Under the pieces are notes generated by a model. The model searched no databases and was not told where the DNA came from. It was given only the letters and a program-made list of their open reading frames with translations. From Gnomoniopsis sp. IMI 355080 (lineage: Eukaryota; Ascomycota; Sordariomycetes; Diaporthales; Gnomoniaceae), in contig JAPEVC010000030.1 in the NCBI GenBank assembly GCA_027946555.1, forward strand, positions 1 through 64,000: a DNA stretch of 64,000 nucleotides, in the 5' to 3' direction. The position numbers and the translations under genes were made by a program. Below, in pieces: positions 1 to 11,626 of this stretch (its first letter is position 1; the number at the start of each line of letters is the position of its first letter).

Positions 1-75
1 GGAGAAGAAGGAGAAGAAGGAGAAGAAGGAGAAGAAGGAGAAGAAGGAGAAGAAGGAGAAGAAGGAGAAGAAGGA
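1..75 (+). repeat. 9-bp GGAGAAGAA tandem repeat
   Basis: Eight perfect copies of the 9-bp unit GGAGAAGAA run from the window edge, followed by degenerate purine-rich sequence. In the frame starting at base 1 the array reads Gly-Glu-Glu repeats. It continues beyond the edge of the window, so its true length is unknown. Confidence 0.95.
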
Positions 76-120
76 GATAAAAGAGATGAAGATGGAGATG
101 AAGAGGCATACGACGCGTAA
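1..120 (+). CDS. possible C-terminal end of an acidic repeat protein (partial)
   Basis: The frame beginning at base 1 is open and ends with a TAA at 118-120. It would encode eight Gly-Glu-Glu repeats followed by a charged tail ending GDEEAYDA. The start lies outside the window. Acidic Glu-rich tails are common at the ends of fungal nuclear and cytoskeletal proteins. A purine-only repeat is open in several frames by composition, so the frame could also be accidental. The only support beyond openness is the short non-repetitive acidic tail before the stop. No function can be assigned. Confidence 0.3.
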   Translation, partial: GEEGEEGEEGEEGEEGEEGEEGEEGDKRDEDGDEEAYDA

Positions 121-1002
121 CAGATCCTCGATTTGCCTGGCTAGCGAAAGAAATCCTCGTCGTGAAGATCTGCCCCGGCCAGATTCATCCCGAAGCAAAC
201 GGATATATTCAGCTATTGAGAAAATAAAATACCCCCCTATAAAAATTTGGCTGGAAGATACTTAGGTGTATAACGGATATGTCGAATCACAACGGATGTG
301 TATGATTCCTTACATATGACCTTTCCAACGCTTATTTAAAGCCACCATTATCCGGTACGGTATATATTCACCCCTCGCGTTTAGCTGCCCCTGGATCTGG
401 AATAGTCATGAGGTCAGAATATGACTGTGCTGAAGGTGAGGTGGGGTGAGTCTAAAGTGAGCTTTACTGAGTGTGGCTGGGAGGTTACCCTACTGGATCT
501 GGAACAGTTGTAAGATCTACAAGCCTGTTTCCAGGCACCAGGCCTAGGGATGCTGCCGGCCGCCTGGATGCTGGGCCATGTCGAACATTTACGCATGAGG
601 CCCACAAGCGAGCAATGGTTCTAGTGGATATGCTGTGTATGGGCAGGAAGAGATTCTAGCTGCTGTTCCCGGAACTACTATAAAGTCCAACCCGGCTCGA
701 TGCATCTCGCTTTCATGGTTGTTCTTAACTAACTAGTCCCAAGGCTCGCGCCCAGCCAGGCTGTTTCACTCAAGTATCAGTTGACGACAGATTGCTTTGC
801 AATCAGAACTACTTCTGGGTGATTGAACCGCTTAGTGGTCTCGCCAGTTGTACCACTTCCTGTGATATGGCTTAGAATAACATGAACCTTTCTAACGGGG
901 GCAAGAATTTTGTGATAGTTGGAACCGGGAAGGATAGTGGCGTACACCCTCTAAACATTTTCCTTGCACATATATTGACCTATCAATCGGTCTCACAGCT
1001 GG
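121..1002. other. gene-free stretch before the F-box gene
   Basis: Only short, overlapping, unconvincing reading frames occur here. The right-hand end is the 3' flank of the leftward F-box gene. I see no RNA gene or repeat. Confidence 0.6.
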
Positions 1003-2067
1003 TCAGCAGAGCTGCGACTTGTTCTGTTCCCAGAGTTCCTTGACACCGCCGCCGGGCATCTCTCTATACGCCTTCGCCTTTCGATTGATACTCATAGCTT
1101 GCCATTTCTGGTCTTGAGGCGAACGACAAGCACCCAGCCGGTGATAAGTCCCAACCGTGACCGTCCAGCCGCGCTCCGTATCTGCCCACCTGATGTTGAC
1201 TTCCCAGTCGGTCTCGCATTTCTGACACCATCCCGAAAACTGGTGTTTGGTATTTCCTATTACGTCCTTAGGAAGTCCTATACCTCGGCGCCCACCAACA
1301 TCTCTGTGAGAGCATATTCCGATGCTTCTTGCATGTGCATTACAAAAGTGTTGTAAGGCGCCTGTATTGGCTTCTTTGTGAAAAATTGTATGCATGCAAG
1401 ACAGGAATAGTTCTCCGTAGATCATGTTGGCTGCCCATACTTCATTCTCCCAGATTCCTTCAGCCCAAGGAGGCCGATAGTCGCGAATTCTTGCCAAGTA
1501 AGAAGCTGGAACACCATGCCGCGGCCCGAGTAGTTGGTGGTTCGTCACAATACGCGCGGTGCAGTAGTCAAGCATGAACAGGCTGACGCTGAAAAAAGGT
1601 ACCCTCTCTAGGTTTATAGTCTTGTGGAAGTGGAGGCAAGACCGAATCGGCTTATTGGGGGGGTACTGGGCAGGCCGGAGTTTCTGTTCCCTAAAGCAAT
1701 AGGTAAATCCCGTAGTGCCCCTTTCCAGGCGGCAAAGTAGCGTATCCGTGGCATCTGTGTCAAGTCGTGTCGCCAAACAGCTGATATCCGCCATGTTGCG
1801 CATATGCTTGCATGTCAGTGCAAGACAAAGCGCGTCCGCAGGGGGGAGGAGTTCGGAGATGAGGAGGACCAGTTCAGTCGGGAGCGTTCTTAAGCTTGGT
1901 GGTCCGGTTTCTTGTGATTTTCGAGAGTCGAGAATATCCCCGGCCTCTGATGCTAGACGAACAGTCGGGGAGTCACATCTGGACGAGACGAGCATCGAGG
2001 ATTGGTTCTGATTGCGCATGAGAGTCAGGCGTGATAACTGTTGATAGAGCTTGAATCGTTCGAACAT
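1003..2067 (-). CDS. F-box domain protein
   Basis: A single uninterrupted 354-residue frame with an ATG start. Residues about 60-97 carry a clear F-box: the segment LPTELVLLISELLPPADAL is followed by LALTCKHMRN. F-box proteins bind Skp1 in SCF ubiquitin ligases and choose substrates through the rest of the chain. The C-terminal half has the Trp- and Cys-rich pattern (for example WCQKCETDW) seen in a large, fast-evolving class of filamentous-fungal F-box proteins. No Kelch, LRR or WD repeats are visible, so the substrate is unknown. The gene stands alone, with long spacers on both sides. There is no signal peptide or membrane segment. Confidence 0.85.
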   Translation of the reverse strand: MFERFKLYQQLSRLTLMRNQNQSSMLVSSRCDSPTVRLASEAGDILDSRKSQETGPPSLRTLPTELVLLISELLPPADALCLALTCKHMRNMADISCLATRLDTDATDTLLCRLERGTTGFTYCFREQKLRPAQYPPNKPIRSCLHFHKTINLERVPFFSVSLFMLDYCTARIVTNHQLLGPRHGVPASYLARIRDYRPPWAEGIWENEVWAANMIYGELFLSCMHTIFHKEANTGALQHFCNAHARSIGICSHRDVGGRRGIGLPKDVIGNTKHQFSGWCQKCETDWEVNIRWADTERGWTVTVGTYHRLGACRSPQDQKWQAMSINRKAKAYREMPGGGVKELWEQNKSQLC

Positions 2068-4245
2068 CGTAGGGGTCTGGTGACTGTAATTGTATTGTTT
2101 AAGTTGCTAGAATAGCTAGTTATAGGAAGGCAGAATAAATATCGCCCTTGGTCCCTATTACGTAGTATGAATGCAGTCCCCTGATTGGCCAGTTATTCTA
2201 TAATAACCAAGTCCACACCGTTCTGGCACTAGCAGATATTATCTCGAGGATCGGGGCCACGTATCTGCGACGCAATCCAAGTTCTCGGCCTGGGTGAAAT
2301 GCGTCGCGAGACTTGCCCCAGAAATTGTGAAGTCTTGCTGAAGTTGTCGACAACGAGGGGGCTCATCGGCGCAGGTACAGCAGAGGAATTCGGGAATGAA
2401 AGCGCTGCTCACGATACCACTGGCCGTGCGCAGCCGCCAGTTGATTAGAGGGCAATCGCTCAGTGGGAAGCCCTTAACTGCACACCTAAAATGGAATCAA
2501 AGGGCAACTAAGCACCTAGTGCATCGACTAGAGCTGTGAGGTGCAATAAGGAGCTCCCAATGGCACAACGTGACTTGTATCAGGCTGGAGTACGGTAGTC
2601 TAGGACTTGGTAGGTACGTACGTAAAGTTGATGAGGTTGGGCCGTTCCCTGTTGGTTCGAAGCTCACCTTGCTATTCCTTGTCCTGGCAGTCTGCTGATG
2701 TATTCTGTCTTGATTGGGTGTGATGTGGTACGGTGCGGTGCGATGCCTGTTGGCAAAGACTTATTAGCTTGGGGAGTTGTTCTGTGGCCATCGCTGAAAA
2801 ATTTAGTGTCTGTCCGCACGCAGCTAGTATAGAGCGTTAGAAGTAAATTTATCACCAACGTTAGGAGAGTTCTCTCTCTAGACACATGAATACAACAGGC
2901 CAGGTCCATAATCATCATCAGCTAGTCCTCAATGTCCATTTAAATTGTGGGATGAGCTTACACAGTATTCAACACACGCACGACAATCACTATGTCGAAA
3001 CATATATAATGGCGGTACTATTGCGGTTATTCTTCTGATATGGCTAAGGGGTAAGCCACATATAGCCATTTCAGGCTGTGGGTAGTAGGGAGGGAAGGAA
3101 TGCGGATAGACGGCCGCGCCGTCATCCAAGGCTTCAAACCCATAACTCTGCTCCCTCCCTTCCCCTAGAGAAAGGTTAAAGCAGGGTAGAGCAGAAGGGA
3201 TATGGGCGACCTGTAAGAAGGCTTGACGCCACGCAACAGATTTAGGTAAAGGCGGCCAGGAACCGGGTTCTAGCTCTCGTCCCTTCCTCTGACACAGTAG
3301 TGGCCGCAATATTGTCCTACAGCCCACGGCAGCAGCCCCGGAGCCCGGGTAGAGGGCCAGTCGATGCCGTGGAAATACAAGCCGGGGTGAGCAGGAGGAT
3401 TGTTCTGCATAGTCGGATAATTAGGTCGGGGATGGGCCCAGAAACTGAGCGTCACGGAGCATAGGTGAGGCGTGGCTGAATCAAGCCGTATTACTAGCTA
3501 ACCGCCATCCTACAGGAATTCAGGGAAAATTACCTAGGTTTTTATCTTTAAGAATCGACTTCCGTCGATCTCTTTTAAAGTTCCATTGTCTTCTCAGCAA
3601 GCACATCTCATACCCAGTGTAGTTGACATCTGGTATGTGGGCAAGATGGCCACAGGTACGCATTTGCCTAGGTATAGTGCTTAACGCCATGCTTCTACAG
3701 ACTGCTGCATTTCCCATCAAACATTACGCGCTTGGGAAACATGCGCATCATTTACTCGAGACTTTCAGCCTCACCTGCAAGAGCGAAATTGTCCTTGACC
3801 CATCGAGGCAAAGTTTATGGACCCGCGCGTCGCCGGGCTACCTATCGTTCCCCGTTGTCTACTGGTAGGCGTAGGACAATTCGCACGGACTGGAGTCCGT
3901 GAATTGGAACATCACAGGCTGAGGACGCCATGCCACCAGTCTTTTAGGTGAGTAGAACCTGTGTGCGGTCTGTCTGGATCTGCCAGGCTCCAAAGGGAAG
4001 ATACAGGAAGTCTTGACACCCGACAGGTCTATCTTCAACGTTGTCTGAGAACCGGTGAGATGAGACGGTGCCTTAGCTGATACTATGTAGTATAATAACG
4101 TCGGAGTTAAGCCACAGGCCTAATGCCGATACGTACAAGGTATCTACGTATGATCAACAACGTCACTTACTCCCCTCACAACTCTAAACACTTCGATTCT
4201 CGCTCCTATTGACTTTAGTATTCATTCTAAACTTAAATTTAAAAA
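2068..4245. other. 2.2-kb spacer between F-box and SDR genes
   Basis: Holds the promoters of the leftward F-box gene and the rightward SDR gene. The reading frames inside (for example around 2664-3455 and 3623-3868) are short and rich in Cys, Trp, Arg and Ser, as in non-coding DNA. I see no convincing gene. Confidence 0.5.
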
Positions 4246-5218
4246 ATGGCCGCAATCTTCAAAGCAGGACATACAGCAGTCATCACGGGCGGCGCCTCTG
4301 GGGTGGGCCTCTCACTTGCGAACAAATGCTTTGGGTACGGCATGAAGGTACTGGTTGCCGACTGGGACGATGAGACGTTGGGCACAGCCAGCAAGCACGT
4401 TGGCGGTGACATTAGCACGATCAAGGTGGACGTCAGCAAACTGGATGACTGGGAAAAGTTGAAGAGCAAGATAGATAAGGACTTCAATGGTGAGACTCAA
4501 CGTCACGTTCATCATTGAGGGTGTTTGTTAGGCACTAATACATCCCCTTCAAGGCCAAATCCACCTCCTCGCCCTGAATGCCGGTATCGGGCCCTCCTCC
4601 TGCTGGGACGACGCCTCTTCGTTCCATCGCATCATGGACGTGAATCTCTTCGGCGTCATCAACGGCATCTCCACCTTCCTTCCCACCGTGCAATCGACCG
4701 CCACGTCCTCGCCCACTGCCATCGTGATCACGGGTTCCAAGCAGGGCATCACCAACCCGCCCGGCAATCCGGCGTATAACGCTAGCAAGTCTGCAGTCAA
4801 GACCATTGCGGAACACCTAAGCTTCGATATGCGCAACGAGAAGAACATGTCCGTGCACTTGCTAGTGCCGGGCTGGACGTTCACGGGCCTGAGTGGGAAC
4901 AGACCTGGCTCAGGCAAGGAAAAGCCGCAGGGTGCGTGGTGGCCGGATCAGGTAGTGGACTTTCTGGAGAAGAAGATGGATGAAGGGCAGTTTTGGGTGC
5001 TGTGTCCAGATGATCAGGTTACAGAGGCTCTTGTGAGTTGCTGACTTTCTGAACCAGTGTTGTACATTGACATAACTTTGAGATGCTAATATTTTGTGCA
5101 GGATCGCAAGAGAATGCTGTGGGGCGCGTCAGATGCTGTTGAAGGCAGGCCCCCACTCACCCGTTGGCGTGATGAGTGGAAAGGTAAGCACCAGGAGTGG
5201 CTGGACAAGCAGAAATAA
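4246..5218 (+). CDS. short-chain dehydrogenase/reductase
   Basis: Three exons join in phase: 4246-4489, 4554-5032 and 5102-5218, giving 279 residues. Introns are 4490-4553 (GTGAGA...CAAG) and 5033-5101 (GTGAGT...TGCAG). The product is a classical SDR. The NAD(P)-binding turn GGASGVG lies near residues 14-20, the NAG motif at 90-92, the catalytic serine in ITGSKQG at about 143, and the YxxxK pair at Y156 and K160. All catalytic residues are present, so the enzyme should be active. Length and soluble character fit a cytosolic oxidoreductase. The substrate cannot be read from the sequence. No cluster partners are nearby, which argues against a role in a dedicated biosynthetic cluster. Confidence 0.92.
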
Positions 5219-5754
5219 ATAAAAAAAGGAACAAGGTGCAATGCCTACAATCAACGATAGCAGACTCAAGTGCCTTCGCTATTAGGCCAAGAGGTGTGGA
5301 AATCTGTAAAGCTGGTCAAGCCTGACTTGGCCATGATTGATGATTCTAGATGCCACATCGACGTGGCTCAACAAAGATCTTCCCGACAGCCCATTCCCTT
5401 GATTTCCCTGAGAGCAAAATCATTTGCCCTGCATCATCTCCGGCCTCTTCTCCGTAACGCCGCATGCATGCGTATGCTGTGATTGCTTGAGCCCCAAACG
5501 CGAACGCCTTGTGTGATCCGTGACCAAGAATAAAATAAAAAGGGGTTAAGAAACTTTGAGCCTCCTTGCTACTTGTTGTGATTCCCTATGCTCCAAGTCT
5601 AAAAGTTCCCTCCAACACCGTAATTTCTTCAGGACGCGAGACGCCGTGCCGGAAATCGAATGCCTGACCATGACTGCAAAAACCACCGAATGCAGATCAC
5701 AGAAGGGGAATCATGCTGGTACTGTATTCCCATCCCGTTGCTTCCTCGTCAAAT
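5219..5754. other. convergent 3' spacer
   Basis: Lies between the 3' ends of the SDR gene (+) and the HymA/Mo25 gene (-). Only short frames occur, and nothing is recognised. Confidence 0.6.
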
Positions 5755-7177
5755 CTATCGTTGAGGCGGCACAGGAGCGGGTGGCATATTTCGAATCTGC
5801 TTAATGAGGAATTCTTTCTCGTCGATGAATTGCTCGTCGTCGGTGCGGTCCTCCAGAAACTGGGAGAGGAAGGTGAGAAGTTTCTCACGATTCATTAGAA
5901 GGATCTTCTGCACGGGTACAGACTTGTGGGGGTTGGCCACAAAGACCTTGAACACATGAAAGCCTTCATATTGGACCATTTTGCGATCATCTCGGAGGAG
6001 ATTCATGCAGATCTTGAGATGCTCGCCGCTATCAACGTACGCCGTCATAATGTTATAATTTGAGCGGTCAAGAAGGAGCTCTCCCAAGAGCTTGATCGAC
6101 TGTCTCTTGGTGACGTAGCTGTTTGACTGGACTAGAATGTGGTTATATTTGTCAAAGAACATGTCGAAATTGACGGCCAGGTAGCGTGGGATAATCTCTT
6201 TGTGCCGAGTCAGGATTTCCTGTTGAACGTCAGATCCTGTTATGCGCATTGCTTGGAAGAGGGGAGTGTACGAGGTCTTACTCTAAAAGTGGTAAATGCA
6301 TCGGCAGCGACTTCAAAGGAGCTCTTGTCGATCCATTCAAAAAAGCGCCAGAAGACGCCGTTACCAGACTGCTGCCTGTCCTCATCAATACCACCGATGC
6401 CCTTGAAGCTTGAGCCCTGCTCTTCGCCGTCGTCAAAGAGAATGACTGCTGCCGCCGCCTGGTGTTTCAACATCTCTCTCAGGACCGAGCCAGCCGCAGT
6501 GGCACTCTCCTTGTGTTCGTATGCCTTGCACAACTCGATTAGGACTTGAGGTTGGTGGTTGACGACCCAGCTCATGGCCACGGGGTCGGTCTTCAGGGCA
6601 GAGTTGGCTGGTCGAAAACGAAATATGGCGCTTAGGATCACCTGAGTGTCCTTGCGTGACTCGAAAGGTAGCCTCCATAGGTTGGTCGCGAGCTGGAGGG
6701 GCAGGTCTTCCTCGATGGCACCGGTAACGAGCTGAAGCTGCTGCTCTGGGGTTGCTTCGGTCTCTGTACGGGCCGAAGTCAGTAAATCGAGCCGGAATGG
6801 AGACTGCGCGAGAGGCAAAAGCACACGGCATACCTGTACCTTGCAGTATCTGCTTCATCTGGCTGAGAGTTTTGGCCAGCTCCTCGACCTGCGCCGGGTT
6901 CATCATCACGTCAGCCGACATCTCGCCCATCAATTGTTTGAACGTCGGAGTTTTCCTTCAATAGACCATCGAAAAGTAGGGGAAACGGGCATATTCGCCA
7001 AGTGCAAAAGTGTGGTGATGTTTGGTAGTGGTGCAGTCCCGTCAGAAGTTAGTGTCCGGCGAATCTCACCTTTGCTTGGCCATTGGTGCCATCGATCTTT
7101 GTTATAAAGTCCCGAGCTTGCTTTGGCAGGTCGACGGTGCTGGGACGCGTCCTATTCCTCCCGAATAAAAACGACAT
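5755..7177 (-). CDS. hymA: HymA/Mo25 (CAB39) family scaffold protein
   Basis: Four exons on the minus strand: 7177-7070, 6888-6834, 6763-6282 and 6219-5755. Phases close to give 369 residues. The start MSFLFGRNR matches the conserved N-terminus of the family. Diagnostic stretches include QMKQILQGT, LPFESRKDTQVI, GVFWRFFEWIDKSSFEV, SSYVTKRQSIKLLGE-like sequence and KMVQYEGFHVFKVFVANP. The protein is an all-helical armadillo-like scaffold. Mo25 binds Ste20-family kinases and their pseudokinase partners; in fungi it works in the RAM/MOR network governing cell separation, polarity and conidiophore development (Aspergillus hymA, yeast HYM1). Introns have clean GTGAGA, GTATGC and GTAAGA donors. It diverges from the IleRS gene, with 642 bp between start codons. 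Confidence 0.95.
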
Positions 7178-7819
7178 TGTTTGTTTAGTGGTTGTCCAGG
7201 TGGTTGAGGGGAAGGAGTCGACGATGTGGTGGAGCAGTCCAGCCACCAAAGCACGGCGTGGGTGCTCCCTGGCTGCAATTGCAGACTGAAAGAGTAATGA
7301 TCTGATGGAAGCCCCCAAGTGCTAAGCAAAGTCAACGCTTGGTGCACAGTAGTTCTGGGTCTTGGCCTAGCTGTGCAATTGGAGCAGCGGTGATGCCCTC
7401 AAAGGAAGAGGGAGCATCACACTCAAGAAGGTTGGTGTAGTTCGGATTTGGAGCTGAGAGGAGTTGGGAGACGTCGAAGGACAGGAGAATGTTGTTGTTC
7501 CCCCCCAATGTTGTCACCAATGACTACCATATCCCTGCCACATCCCGGAGAACCCATGTCACCTTTTGGCTGGCAGGCACAGGCAATTTACTGTACCCCT
7601 CGTTCCCAATTCCCTGGCCATTTTTTTTACCCCTCCAAAACCGAAATCCAAAACCCCAGTCATCTTTTGCTTGCTTCTTGGTGACTCAGATCCTGACCAT
7701 CACAGGGGCAACAGCAGAGGGACTCACACTCTCTATATGAGGCACAGTCTGTACCCCCATGCCTCTTGCTCTCTTTATTCTTTTCTCAACCGCTGCTGAA
7801 CAAGACAAACCCACCTGCA
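7178..7819. other. divergent promoter region of hymA and IleRS
   Basis: This 642-bp interval separates the two start codons and must hold both promoters. It contains a TGACTCA site close to the IleRS gene (listed separately) and a pyrimidine-rich leader just before the IleRS start. No coding sequence is supported. Confidence 0.7.
7682..7688 (+). promoter_or_regulatory. putative CPC1/GCN4 site (TGACTCA)
   Basis: A perfect TGACTCA palindrome sits 132 bp upstream of the IleRS start codon. This is the consensus bound by the bZIP activators Gcn4 (yeast) and CPC1/CpcA (filamentous fungi), which induce amino-acid biosynthesis and several aminoacyl-tRNA synthetases under amino-acid starvation. The location makes it a plausible cross-pathway-control element. 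A single 7-bp match can also occur by chance. Confidence 0.45.
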
Positions 7820-10800
7820 ATGTCTTCCATCAGTTTTCCTAGGGAGGAAGAGGCCATCATCCAGAGATGGAGGGACATCAAGGCCTTCGAGACCCAGGTC
7901 AAACTGTCCGAGGGTAGAGAAAACTACACATTCTACGATGGTCCCCCTTTTGCGACAGGTCTTCCGTACGTACCCAGCTCCGCATTATGTGCTTGTCAAA
8001 CGGCCTCTCATAACATGTCGCGTGCAGTCACTATGGCCACCTCCTCACCTCCACCATCAAGGATATTATTCCCCGGTATTGGTCCATGAAGGGCTACCAC
8101 GTCGAGCGACGATTCGGCTGGGATACCCACGGTATTCCTATCGAGCACGAGATCGACAAGAAGTTCAAGATCACTGGCAAACAGGCAGTCATGGAAATGG
8201 GACTCGACAAGTACAACGACGAGTGCAGGGCCATTGTGATGAGATACGCGGGAGAATGGAGGACGACTGTTGAGCGCCTGGGACGATGGATTGACTTCGA
8301 CAATGACTATAAGACCATGCATTTGTCGTTCATGGAGTCCGAGTGGTGGGCTTTCAAGGAGCTGTTTGACAAGGGCAAGGTCTACCAGGGACACCGCGTC
8401 ATGCCCTACAGCACCGTGTTGACGACTCCGTTGAGTAACTTCGAGGCGAACCAGAACTATCAAGATGTCACAGATCCCGCCGTGGTCGTGTCGTTCCCGC
8501 TCGTAGACGATCCGAAGACAAAGCTGTTGGCCTGGACAACTACCCCATGGACCCTGCCCACCAACCTCGGCCTGTGTGTGCATCCAGACTTCGAGTACGT
8601 CAAGATTTTCGACGAAAAGTCAGGAGACCACTACCTCCTCCTCGAGAAGCTCCTGACGACGCTGTACAAGGACCCGAAGAAGGCCAAGTTCAAGATTGTG
8701 GAGAAGATCAAGGGCAAGGACATGCTTGGATGGAAGTATGAGCCGCTTTTCGACTACTACTACGACGAGTTTAAGGATGTCGCCTTCAAGGTGCTGAATG
8801 GCACATACGTAACTGACGATAGTGGTACTGGTATCGTACACCAAGCTCCCGCCTTTGGTGAAGACGATTTCAACATCGCGCAAGCAGCTGGCATCGTCAC
8901 AGAGAGTCGTCCACCTCCGGACCCGCTAGATGAGACCGGTCGCTATTCTGCCAAGGTCAAGGAATTTGAAGGCATGCACGTGAAGGAGGCTGATAAGCAC
9001 ATCGTCAAGGCACTCAAGGGTAAGGGAAGGCTGGTTGTTGAGTCCCAGCTGAGACACAGTTATCCTATGTGCCCCCGATCCGACACTCCTTTGATCTACC
9101 GAGCCGTTCCCTCATGGTTCATCCGTATACCTGAGATCGTCCCGAAGATGCTCCAAAACATTGACTCCAGTCACTGGGTACCATCTTTCGTCAAAGAGAA
9201 GCGATTCGCCAACTGGATTGGAGGCGCCAGGGACTGGAACGTGTCTCGCAACCGGTACTGGGGTACGCCTATTCCAATATGGTCGAGCGACGACGGGGAG
9301 GAGCGTATCTGCATTGGCAGCGTAGAGGAGTTGAAGAGACTGAGCGGCTACGAGGGCGACATCACCGATATCCACCGCGATAAGATCGACCACATCACCA
9401 TCCCCAGCAAACAAGGCAAAGGTCAATTGAGGCGCATCGAAGAAGTCTTTGACTGTTGGTTTGAGTCTGGAAGTATGCCTTTCGCCAGCATGCACTACCC
9501 CTTCGAAAACAAGGACAAGTTCGCCAAATCTTTCCCCGGAAACTTTATTGCCGAGGGCCTGGACCAGACTCGAGGATGGTTCTACACCCTCGTCGTCATG
9601 GGAACTCATCTATTCGACAAAATGCCATTCCAAAATTGTATAGTCAACGGTATTGTGCTCGCGGAAGACGGCAAGAAAATGTCGAAGCGTCTCAAGAACT
9701 ACCCGGACCCGACCGTTGTGATGGAGAAGTACGGGAGCGATGCCTTGCGCATGTACCTCATCAATTCACCAGTGGTCCGAGCAGAGCCTTTACGTTTCAA
9801 AGAATCTGGTGTGAAAGAAGTTGTGCAAAAGGTGCTGCTGCCTCTGTGGAACAGCTACAACTTTTTTGCCTCGCAAGTCGCACTGTTGAAGAAGGTCGAG
9901 GACGTGGACTACATGTGGGATACCACTATAGAGGCTTCCAACACCAACGTGATGGACAAGTGGATCTTGGCTTCGTGCCAGAGTCTACTGGAGTATGTCA
10001 ATCAAGAAATGAGCGGTAAGTCAATCGTCCTCCTTGGCTGAAAACACTGAATACTGATAAAACCCAGGTTATCGACTGTACACTGTCACACCAAGATTAC
10101 TCGGACTCATTGATGACACCACGAATTGGTATATTCGATTCAACCGGAAGCGTCTCAAGGGTGAGAATGGTGTTAAGGATACCATGCATGCTCTCAACAC
10201 TCTTTTCGAGGTTCTCTACACTCTGTGCCGAGGTCTTGCTCCTTTCATGCCTTTCCTCACCGACACCATCTACCTGAAGCTGCTGCCTTACATCCCCGAG
10301 AAGCTGCAGGAGACGGACTCTCGAAGTGTGCATTTCTTGAAGTACCCCGAGGTACGAAAAGAGCTATACAACCCTGATATTGAGCGCAAGGTTGGCCGGA
10401 TGAAGAGTGTCATCGACTTGGCTCGTGTCTCGCGGGAACGCAAAGCCATCGGTGTCAAGACACCTCTCAGAACTCTGGTCATCATCCATTCCGACGCGCA
10501 GTATCTCGACGATGTCCGGTCTGTGCAGTCTTATATCCAGGAGGAACTCAACGTCCACGAGCTTGTCCTTACCTCAGACGAGGCTGCGTATAACGTCCAG
10601 TACAGCGTTGCTGCTGACTGGCCTGTCCTCGGCAAGAAGCTCCGGAAGGACATGGGAAGAGTCAAGAAGGCACTGCCCAGCGTTACCAGCGACCAAGTCA
10701 AGGACTACGCGGCCTCGGGCAAGATTGTAGTTGACGGTATTGAGCTGATCGAGGGCGACTTGGTCGTCCGCCGTGGTGTCAAGGAGGACGACTCTACCAA

Positions 10801-11176
10801 AGACTCGGAAATCAATACCGATAACGATGTGCTGACCATCCTCGACTGCAAGATCTACCCAGAGCTGAAGAGCGAGGGCCTGGCGCGTGAGATTATCAAT
10901 CGTGTGCAGCGACTGCGCAAGAAGGCGGGTCTTGTTCCCACAGATGATGTCAAGATGGAGTACAAGGTGCTTTCGGATCCCGAGGGTCTTGGTCTAGAGG
11001 ACGTGTTTGTGTCACAGGCTTCACAACTGCAGAAAGCGCTCAGGAGACCGCTGGATAAGCACGAGGTCACTCAGGTAGAAGGAGAAATTCCCAGCGAGAA
11101 GCAGCCAGGATTCATTGCTGAGGAGATGCAAGAGGTACAGGCTGCAACTTTCTTGTTGCGATTACTTCACCTGTGA
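7820..11176 (+). CDS. ils1: cytosolic isoleucyl-tRNA synthetase
   Basis: Three exons, 7820-7965, 8028-10015 and 10068-11176, give 1080 residues, the usual length for eukaryotic cytosolic IleRS. The enzyme attaches isoleucine to tRNA-Ile. Class I signatures are intact: HYGH at about residues 50-53, created across intron 1, and KMSKR at about 599-603. The GWDTHGIPIEHEIDKK segment and the CP1 editing domain (AWTTTPWTLPTN-like) are recognisable. The C-terminal half holds the anticodon-binding helical domain and the eukaryote-specific tail ending FLLRLLHL. There is no mitochondrial presequence. Intron 1 has a GTACGT donor and a TGCAG acceptor; intron 2 has GTAAGT and CCCAG. A TGACTCA site upstream suggests general amino-acid control. 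Confidence 0.97.
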
Positions 11177-11357
11177 GCGGCTAGGTCAAGTAAAATGGTA
11201 AAAGAAGAGGTCTAGAGCCAGATACGTGGTAGCATGTTCATTTGATGGGTATCAACGAGATTCAGGTAGAGGACGAAGAATTTATGATAGACATTTGACT
11301 TGTCAATTTCAGTCTCGAATGGTTCATTTGAGCTTTGATGCCTTCTGTGAATTACTG

Positions 11358-11626
11358 TTAGCCAAGTTTGTGTGCGTCAGGGTGTAGTTGTAGTGAACGC
11401 ACAATGTAGCAGTCCTTCAATTTCATGAATTCAGCAGCGCATTTGTCTTTATGTATCGAGTTATAGTCTGCGACGACACACTTGCCATATACAGCAGCCT
11501 ACAGAGGTTAGTTACATGTTGAAAGAGAATGCTAACTTGTGCTTGGTAACTTGCCTCGGCTGAACATTTTGACGCGGCGGCGGCGAACTTTTGAATCGGG
11601 CGCGTCCTTGCTGCTGGAGGCGCCAT
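11358..11626 (-). CDS. NDUFAF8-like twin-cysteine protein (complex I assembly)
   Basis: A 70-residue protein from two exons, 11626-11555 and 11498-11358. The single intron starts GCAAGT and ends CTGTAG, with a CTAAC branch site, so it is a GC-AG intron. The spliced protein begins MAPPAARTRPIQKF and contains KCSAEAAVYGKC, then KDKC followed nine residues later by a second Cys in MKLKDCY. This spacing and the surrounding residues resemble human NDUFAF8 (C17orf89, 74 residues), which has CGAEAAAYGRC and KDFC...RSC. NDUFAF8 is a mitochondrial intermembrane or matrix twin-Cys protein that partners NDUFAF5 in complex I assembly. Identification is from remembered family pattern. Fungal function is inferred. 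It lies tail-to-tail with the IleRS gene, 181 bp apart. Confidence 0.8.
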
